The translations under genes and the position numbers were made by a program. A DNA stretch of 64,000 nucleotides from Bolinopsis microptera (Eukaryota > Ctenophora > Tentaculata > Lobata > Bolinopsidae). Below, in pieces: positions 46,148 through 64,000 of the stretch; position 1 is the stretch's first letter, and every line of letters starts with the position of its first letter. The notes beneath the pieces were generated by a model, which saw nothing but the letters and a program-made list of their open reading frames with translations, had not been told where the DNA came from and did not search any database. The stretch covers positions 2,605,675 to 2,669,674 of the forward strand of contig NC_087078.1 of NCBI RefSeq assembly GCF_026151205.1. The letters run 5' to 3'.

Positions 46148-46383
46148 TAGGTGGCCTAGTGGTTAGAGCATCCGCCTTCTGCGCAGAAGGTTCAGGGTTC
46201 GCATCCCAGTGTCACCTAGTCTAGGGAGTAGCTAAGGATCCATTGGATCTATGTGATCTCCTCGGTCGACTCAGCCGAATGATAGGAAACTTAATTGAGG
46301 GTTAAATGAGGAGGGGTACCTGTTAAAAGTTCAAGAAACTTCTTAGGATACCCCTTCAGTGCATACTGTAAAACATAGTACTA
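46148..46383 (+). mobile_element. tRNA-derived SINE, copy 2, with perfect 14-bp target duplication
   Basis: The flanking direct repeat ttataagtcagaac occurs at 46134-46147 and 46384-46397. The body is 236 bp and starts taggtggcctagtggttaga. The tRNA-like head can be folded with a TCT (Arg) anticodon, but the acceptor stem is poor. There is no poly(A) tail; it ends ...catagtactat, so it probably relies on a partner LINE recognising this tail. Copy 1 is at 34965. Confidence 0.9.
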
Positions 46384-46408
46384 TTATAAGTCAGAACAAA
46401 CAAAAAAA

Positions 46409-46522
46409 GGGGGGACCCCCAACCCATGTAGCTGAGACACCTCACAGCAAGTAGACCAAAGTGACTCTTGCTTGTGATCGGTGCATTAACTACCCGCCGA
46501 AGCGGTGGGTTGGGAGTCCCCC
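46409..46522. mobile_element. 114-bp hairpin MITE
   Basis: Inverted termini ggggggacYcccaaccca (46409-46426, inverse 46506-46522) enclose about 80 bp. No coding capacity. It sits right next to the SINE target duplication. Confidence 0.6.
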
Positions 46523-47433
46523 TGGGATCATTTCGTCTGTAAAATTGTATACAATATAAGTAAAATACAATTTTTTAAAGTAAAATACAATTTTTATTTT
46601 CCACAGAAGAATCAATACATATTGAATTTTAAATATCCGATAATTCCATTAATAATCATTAAAAGTTGCTTTGTCATTTGTAAAATCAAAAACGAAAAGC
46701 CGTACGCTGAACTGTGAGCGCGCGGCGCCTTTTCTGCAGCTGCCTAGCTTCAAGCTTGTAGCCGCTAACATCAAAGCCGCCGCGCACGCCCAGTGCTGGG
46801 GTGCATTCTCATTAACAATTAAACTTGGTCAAAGATAGTTATATACAATTCCTAAATTAAATCAATAATCATGTTAATATGAGTATTCAACACTACTCGA
46901 CAACAAATATTTGCCGGCCCATCAACAATTCAGTCCCGAAACAAAATTCAAATGTTTGCTTTTTCGTTTCGGGGACTGTTTGAACTCAGTACTATATCCG
47001 ACTAATCATACTTTATAATGGTTAAAATACAAAGTAAAAAGATTTTCCTCGATGGGCCGGCATTCGCAACCGCGAAACGTTTTGAGTACGACAAACGATG
47101 ACACCACCACCAGCCGTTAATTAATAAGTCCATGGGTGACGGGATAAAGTTAAAGTAAGATGTGTAATTTCATATTGCCCATCACCTGTCACCAAAGTTA
47201 CTTTGCATATACTGCTTCTAGTTACACGATAGCGATCTCAGTTCCCAATAACGTGTGACCCAACAGAAGGGATTGTGGAAGGACACGTACATTTTCCATT
47301 AACACGAGCCCTGATTACCCCCTCCGTTGAGCTACTATACGGGGAACGTTGACCGCCAGTCTGTAGTCAGATCGTTAATAAATTTTACTTTAAAATTGGT
47401 TGCCGGGTGATGGTGTCAGTGAGAGACGTTAAG
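46523..47433. other. Intergenic, no gene recognised
   Basis: AT-rich, with a GC-rich patch around 46710-46800. It should include the 3' part of the AlkB-SGNH transposon. No other feature. Confidence 0.35.
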
Positions 47434-48440
47434 TTAGGTGAACATTGGTACAAAAATATAATAATATAGCAGTTTATCTTTAGCCACATTGCTGTATAGT
47501 CTTCCATTCACTCTACCAGAGCGTCTTCTCTTGTCTTTTCCACCATTTAGTCTAAGAAATATTGATTGTTTAATTATCCCTGCAAGAACTCTAGCCCCAG
47601 TCCTATTTAGGTGCAGCATGTCGGGTTGCCCATGCCTGTCAAACTGCTTAGACAGTTCCCAGGCAAGGACATTGTTCTGTACAAACTGCATAAAACCATC
47701 AACAAGCTGAACACCCTTACAGGTCTGAGGCAAGTCGAAGTGAATAGCCCTGTTAAATGTATCAACCTTTTCGTTCAGTAACATATCCTTAGTGGGTAAT
47801 AATCTACAGACAGATACAGAAGTGTTAGGGCTAAGTTTCTGTATCTGTTTAACTTTCAGCTTTAGTTTCTGGTAAATATCAACAATATCAGACTGACTCT
47901 TAACATCAGGCTGCTTCACATCGTTGATCCCGCACAACAAAACAACATTAGCGTAACCCATGCAGGATTTGGGATCAATGTCATCAATTCTGGGTGACCA
48001 GAATTTCCGTCCTGGCATAAGCTCGCCAAACGTGCTCCTCTTGCAAGATCCGAAGCGTAACATACCTGTGTTAGAGTCGCCCATAATACATGTGGAGTTT
48101 TTGTTTCTCCAATCTACAGATCTAAAAGTTAAGCTATATCTGATTCCAGCATCAATTGAATTTACATCTATCATATGATCAAATACTTCTTGCGATCTAC
48201 GGGTCATATGGTAGAGTGATCTGTTTGGACAAGCCAATGTTGTCTCAACACCTGTTAACTTCTCTATAAACTTTATATCACATGATTGGCCAAGAGATAG
48301 AGTTAATATAGAGGATTGATAGTGATCTCACGATCAGAGTGGCGAGGGAGGTAGCTGGTCAGTCCATCATACCGGTTGATTAAGCATGAGTTTATGATGG
48401 GGGCACTAAGTTCGCCTGAGTCAGATATATAAAATAGTAA
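47434..48440 (-). pseudogene. AlkB-like dioxygenase / SGNH hydrolase fusion from a transposon, frameshifted
   Basis: The minus-strand frame from about 48323 to 47434 first gives the C-terminal part of an AlkB-type 2OG-Fe(II) dioxygenase (SSILTLSLGQ, SLYHM, GIRYSLTFRS). It then gives an SGNH/GDSL hydrolase: GDSNT with the nucleophile Ser, CGINDV (block III) and DMLHLN (catalytic Asp/His). Just upstream in another frame, about 48440-48335 reads NRYDGLT and LPRHSDRE, the dioxygenase HxD motif. A 1- or 2-nt indel near 48330 therefore breaks the fused frame. Such domain sets occur in transposon-encoded proteins; no host gene of this layout is known to me. The C-terminal end is basic (KDKRRRSGRVNGR). 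Confidence 0.55.
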
Positions 48441-49559
48441 AGTAAAATATCTACAAAATTTACATAAACAAATCTAGGAGACCTCAAAGCTCGTCTTCTG
48501 GGGGATGAGGTTGAAGGATACGTCTTGCAGTTCAAGATGCTGGGCTGTTGACCTTCCTCTGATTCCCCTCAGTGCAATGAGTGTACTTCTTAACAGATCA
48601 AAACCCCCTTCATATATCCCTGTCCCGCACCAGCCTTTGCAGTTTCTGTTTAGAGTTGGACTCAACTTCCTTCCAGGCATGGCTCCACCGTGCACCCACC
48701 TCAAAGGATGTTGCACCCACTCAGTTTGGACTTGCACCCTCCCAAACGATTTGAAAATGTTTACACCAAAATTGTCAAATTAATCTGTTAATTTGTTTGA
48801 TTACTTTCTTCAGACTTCTACTCAATTGAGACTGTTTTGAAAGATATTGAAATACGTTTAGGAGGGTAAAATCTCAAAATGTTCCAGGGGGCTTCCCCCC
48901 CCCCCTCCCGCTCCGCGTGCAGAGCTGCACCCACCCCCAAAGAGCTGGAGCCATGCCTGCTTCCTCCAGTAACATAGACAAATAGCTTCGTCTTGGTCTG
49001 CCTTGCTGTGCTCTACTATAGTTGCCATAGTTCACTGTCTTTGTGCTTTGATATTAATTTATCTATCATTTGTTAAGTTGCACAAACTCTAACTATCAGA
49101 CATGAAACATTCAAGCTGGTCTCCTTTAAATAATTTAAAAAGCATCAACTTAGAGCTGTCCGGTGTGACATACAAGTCTCCTGTTTGGGCCAAACCCGTG
49201 ATTCAATCCTTTTATTTGTTCATGATATACAAAGAAACTTGGAGAAAAGTTGGGTTGGTTTGCTAAAACAGTTACAGCTAAGATATCTATCCAGACCTAA
49301 TGAAATACACCTCAAACAGTCCAGAGCTTACCCACATCTTCCCATTGCCTGGAGACTCCAACAGCCACAACTGGTGGTCATATTGAGAATTATCTGTAGA
49401 TTTATCGTTGTTTATTATTGTGAGCATATTTTTAATAAAGTTATCCTTTTGCAACAGTTTTGTTTCACTATTCATTTGCCGCCAAAATTCTCTGATCATT
49501 GCTAAGGCTCAGGTAGCACGCTAAAAGCATGGCATGTACTACATCATATCAGATTTACA
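48441..49559. other. Intergenic, no gene recognised
   Basis: Short overlapping frames on both strands (48474-48783, 49185-49505) show no known family. A C-run lies near 48895. It may hold more of the AlkB-SGNH transposon, but that cannot be supported. Confidence 0.35.
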
Positions 49560-49880
49560 CAATAGGAATTTTGAAGGTAGCCCAATTAAGGTGTCGTGTC
49601 ACAATCACCCAATCAATTTTGCTAACAAGATAAACTAAATGCTTGATAACTCATTCATTTCAAATCCGTTTCACATAATTTTTTTAGATCAGATGCATCA
49701 TTAAATAATCTACCGTCTCTTAGGTGTCCAGCATGTCCAGAGAGAACAATATAGGTGTTTTAATATTGAATAGGCGTGGTCTTAAATATCCGAATTTTAA
49801 AATTTTGGCAACGGAATCCTCTAACAAGTAGGTACAATATGCTATCTGCAAAGCAACAACTCTCAAAGCAACAACTCCCG
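49560..49880. mobile_element. Degraded relative of the mariner-like element
   Basis: Two blocks match the element at 41874-42889: about 49575-49690 (cccaattaaggtgtcgt, aatcaattttgctaac) with 42236-42360, and about 49795-49868 (ggaatcctctaacaagtagg) with 42770-42830. The middle is deleted. Confidence 0.6.
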
Positions 49881-50085
49881 CCCCCCCCCCCTCCCCTCTG
49901 TAATATTTTTGGTTGGATAAACCTTCCCTTTTCCTAGAATTTCCTAGAAATGATAATTTCATGCGCTATATTATATTATATGTTATAATAATGAACAGAT
50001 TAGAGAAATAAACCTTTCCCTAAAATCTTATAACCTGAGCAGCTAACTCCCCAGCAGCATGATTTGACTGCAAGGCGTAATGTTA

Positions 50086-60794
<10,709 letters not shown>

Positions 60795-61969
60795 TATCAC
60801 ACTACAAGTCACGTGATCTGCCGTGCCGCGCACACACGTGGGCACGTATGGTGGTGTCATGATGTGATCCTGTAGGACGTTGTCATCGGACGATCAAGTT
60901 CTTGTAAATTATGCTCGCTGTACTGAACAAACAGAGTGAACACTGCAGTAGGTAATATACCAGGAACTTACAACTTTCCTGATCGGACGAGAAGAGAAGT
61001 GAGCCTCGAGTTTGGTAATCGTTATATAATATATTATACATGTACTGAAAGTAATGCAGACACGCTCCCCAACCAGCAGCGAGATAATTATATATAAATT
61101 ATTTGAAATTAATTTTAGTGAATATAGGAGTCTTAATTTTTATCTTTCATAAAATTTTGACTGACAGGAATTGAGAAACATGTCACATGGTAAGTGGGGA
61201 ATCTCGGCGTTTCTGTTAGATTCTGTAATGTATATTAAATTGTTTGATTAACTGAACAGAACCGAATAACAAATTTAGAATATATTTTTGATGTAAGTGT
61301 GTGCGACTACGCTTTGCTTAGCATTTATTGTGACTGTATTACTTGATACCCACGTGTTACAAAACTCCTCATCGAATCCCACATTGAAGTTCTCAAGTTT
61401 CAACTATATATTGGTGACAGTTTGATATATTTACTTCCCACGTCCTCTTTTAAAACTTCCACTTTTTTATTTAAATCTGAATGAATTTAAGGAGTCGTTT
61501 ATTTTGTTCTCGCTCAGGTTAATATAATGGATGTTCGTTCTTTGGGATTGGTCAGATGTTAATTGTAAGCAGCCTAAGTGGGGATTGGAATTTAAAATGC
61601 AAGCTAGTTATAATTTCTACACAATAGCAGCTGTGTAAAAGTGTTTACAGAGGGAGAAGGGGTAGTCGAAATCTAACTTAGATAACGTGTGAACGATCCT
61701 TTAAAAGTAGGTCATCTTCTAGATGGGAGTCAAACCAAACAAAATTGTGACTTAATAATATGATGAAGAAAGGAAATAAATAAACACTAAACATAGTAAC
61801 TGTAAATAATCATGTTAATCTTACCTCAGACTTTGTGTTCATAAAGACGATCGAAGATATGACAAAATGAAATACTGACTACTGAGCAGTGAGCCCCATC
61901 CGGCTCTTACTGATCCGATCGCCCAAAATTATCACGAGACTTTGGTTTTTATGGTTTTGCACCCGAACA
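60795..61969. other. PP4R3 3' UTR and flank
   Basis: It begins with a TCACGTGA-rich stretch overlapping the stop codon, then AT-rich sequence. A gaaataaataaac stretch near 61770 holds candidate poly(A) signals; nearer signals are not obvious. No other gene seen. Confidence 0.4.
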
Positions 61970-63850
61970 TTAACGGGTGATACTCTTAAAATATCTGTTC
62001 ATATATTGGAACCGTCGACGAGTCCAACTCGGCGCGCGTCCTGGTAGGTTGTAAACCTACAAACCCGAACAAAGCGGTTTTACATAAATCCTAACCATAA
62101 CCCCAAAGCTATCCATAACCCTAACCACAACCCTAATCCTTAACGGGTGATACTCTTAAAATATCTGTTCCATATATTAGTCCAACTCGGCGCGCGTCCT
62201 GGTAGGTTATAAACCTACAACCCTAATCCGAGCCCTAAACAATCAAATTCGTGTTTTTAACTAGCCTGTCACGTGACCAAAACAGTTTTTTGCCCATATT
62301 ACTCTTCAGGGAAGCATTTTTACCCTACGTCATGGGGAATGATATTTTGAATCAGCGTCCAAAAATATTACTGGGCCGCGCTCAGCCTGTCCACTGTCAT
62401 TCCTTGTATCACGTCGTGACCCCCACTTACCCCATTAACTGTCGTTTCACTTGTCATACGTTGTATGACCCGCCGCGCACGAGTGCGCGGCTCCCCCTGT
62501 ATCGTCAGGACATGAAACGACCGTGGGTGTCACAACGTGATACAACGTTTCACTGTACTGCCGTTCCCTGAGAAAAGGCAGTAAGTCACATCGATGTCAT
62601 TTTGAGAAAAGGGGACAAACGTGTTTGTCGTTTTTTAGGTAATTTTATTCGCATAAACGGAGTTAATTTTGACATCTATGTGTAAATAAATTATTGTCAT
62701 ATGTCAGCTAAACTGTAAACATGCTTTAGCTTAAAAGCATAAATTCACCAACACTGATCTATAAAAACCTTGTAGCGCTATGCACTACTGGGCCGCGCCG
62801 CGCATCTTCTCGTATAATGTATATGCAGATCGGCGAGATGCGAAGGATTGATTAACGGGTGATACTCGTAAAATATCTGTTCCATATAAACCTACAAAGG
62901 ATTGACATCGTGAATCAATAAAAAACCATTTTTCTCTAGAATAACTGAACTATTTTCCCATCTGCATTGGACTTACTGCCTTTTCTGAGGGAATTGCGGA
63001 CTTACTGCCTTTTATCAGGATCGATTTCAACCGATCTTCCTCTCTAGAAAGGCTGTAAGTACACTTTTCCTCAAATAAAGTCAACACAAAAAATACAACA
63101 TTTCTATATTTTTGATCATATCCTTGCGATATAATTATGCGGGCCTCCTGTGTGTTGCAAGTGTGTAATATTGACGAAAAATGGATAATTTCTCGCTCAA
63201 AATGCCTATAACTTCTTACATATCGAATATTTTGGAATAATTTTTACAGCATCGGTCAGACGAATTAATTTAGAAAATTTGAACATTATTTAAAGCACCA
63301 AATTTTTCAAAAAATGTTCCAATAATTCATTCACCTGACTTTTGTGTTCAGGTTCAATAATGAATAATTTTAAAAATAATATTTTTTTAAATTTTGAAAT
63401 ATTAGTACCAACATTTTTTGCTTGCTGAGCTAATTACGACCACATACAATTTATTTAGATATAACTTGTAGGTTTGTAGCGCGATGCAATACTGGGCCGC
63501 GCGCGCATCCAATAATGCTTCTCGCAACCACAGATCGGCGAGATGCGAAGGATTGACATCGTGAATCAACTTGTAGGTTTACAACCTACCAGGACGCGCG
63601 CCGAGTTGGACTCGTCGACGGTCCTGTTCCAAAATATGGAACAGATATTTTACGAGTATTACCCGTTAAGATAATAACTAAAACTGTGGAAGTTATAGGC
63701 CAAAAACTATAAAAACTGCAAATAAAGGCTGAACTTACTGCCTTTTCTCAGGGAAGGTTTTGGGATAACGTGTTGTAGGTTTAAAACCTACCAGGACGCG
63801 CGCCGAGTTGGAACAAATATTTTACGAGTATCACCCGTTAAGATAACGTG
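61970..63850. repeat. Mosaic of inverted dispersed repeats at the right end
   Basis: A ~90-bp unit (aacgggtgatactYKtaaaat, tatctgttcc, gagtccaactcggcgcgcgtcc, tggtaggttRtaaacctac) occurs at about 61975-62065 and 62142-62222, in part at 62852-62895, and inverted at about 63565-63670 and 63774-63842. A second motif, cttactgccttttctcaggg, recurs at about 62970, 63000 and 63735, inverted at about 62567. A short region of ccctaacc-type words lies at 62093-62135. It looks like nested copies of one inverted-repeat element family. Confidence 0.7.
62404..62545. mobile_element. MITE with TTGTATCACGT termini, copy 2 of the 44292 repeat
   Basis: Inverted ends ttgtatcacgtcgtgaccccc (62404 on) and the inverse ending aacgtgatacaa (62545) surround the palindrome ccgcgcac-ga-gtgcgcgg. 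It is more complete than the copy at 44292-44394. Confidence 0.65.
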
Positions 63851-64000
63851 CTAAATTGTCAAGTTTTGAGTGACTTACTATCTTTCGTGACAGCTAAAAC
63901 AGTATTTTTATAACGTGATTCATAGCTTAAGTTGTAAAGAATCTTCTCCTGAAAATTTTAGTACCAATATCTCAAAATTTCGAAAAATGGACTCACTGCC

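Noticed and set aside
34965-46383. tRNA genes at 34965 and 46148
   Set aside because: The A and B boxes are good, but the acceptor stem is poor and both are joined to the same non-tRNA body, so they are SINEs.
62093-62135. Telomere-like ccctaacc words
   Set aside because: Only a few degenerate units inside a dispersed repeat; not a telomere.

Overview
The window is AT-rich, intron-rich metazoan nuclear DNA. Genes are cut into many short exons with GT-AG introns, transposable elements with clear target-site duplications (TSDs) are common, and minisatellites are unusually abundant. The gene set (Maelstrom-type HMG/MAEL proteins, an LDL-receptor-class-A rhodopsin-like receptor, the PP4 subunit PP4R3) fits an invertebrate animal. 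Intron-dense genes and LDLa receptors are common in cnidarians and other early-branching or marine invertebrates, but the species cannot be fixed. A placozoan is unlikely if, as reported, Trichoplax lacks the Piwi/piRNA machinery in which Maelstrom works.

Minus strand, 1-41,489: three Maelstrom-family genes in tandem. From the right, MAEL-A (41,489-34,061; 7 exons, about 569 aa) has an HMG box, a MAEL domain and an RG-rich tail. MAEL-B (30,529-7,349; 17 exons that join in phase, about 1,755 aa) has an HMG box, then many in-frame repeat exons, then a complete MAEL domain and a repeat-rich tail. MAEL-C (1,954 to beyond base 1) shows only its HMG box and the start of its MAEL domain. An intronless LDLa receptor (14,937-12,676) lies inside a 7.6-kb intron of MAEL-B on the same strand. 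The introns and spacers hold foldback/MITE elements: a hAT-like foldback with a nested ORF1-only LINE-like insert (3,273-6,837), a G-run MITE (15,092-15,859), an element packed with a TTAACCAC motif (16,835-18,756), three hairpin cassettes related to MAEL-B exons (24,918-26,335), a foldback with a minisatellite core (30,687-33,397) and a 3.25-kb near-perfect palindrome (37,533-40,787).

41.5-50 kb is mostly transposon debris: a mariner-like element, a CR1-like LINE 3' end, a tRNA-derived SINE with a perfect 14-bp TSD, and a decayed AlkB-SGNH transposon ORF on the minus strand.

Plus strand, 50,086-60,794: a complete 12-exon PP4R3 (SMEK) gene, about 795 aa, with a 15-bp minisatellite in intron 2 and a G-rich, potentially quadruplex-forming minisatellite in intron 3. 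The last 2 kb (about 62.0-63.9 kb) is a mosaic of inverted dispersed repeats.

The most unusual feature is the Maelstrom cluster itself: a gene family known for transposon silencing, amplified locally, carrying coding minisatellites and sharing sequence with the inverted-repeat elements in its own introns. All gene models are hand-built from splice signals, reading phase and family similarity; no transcript data were available.
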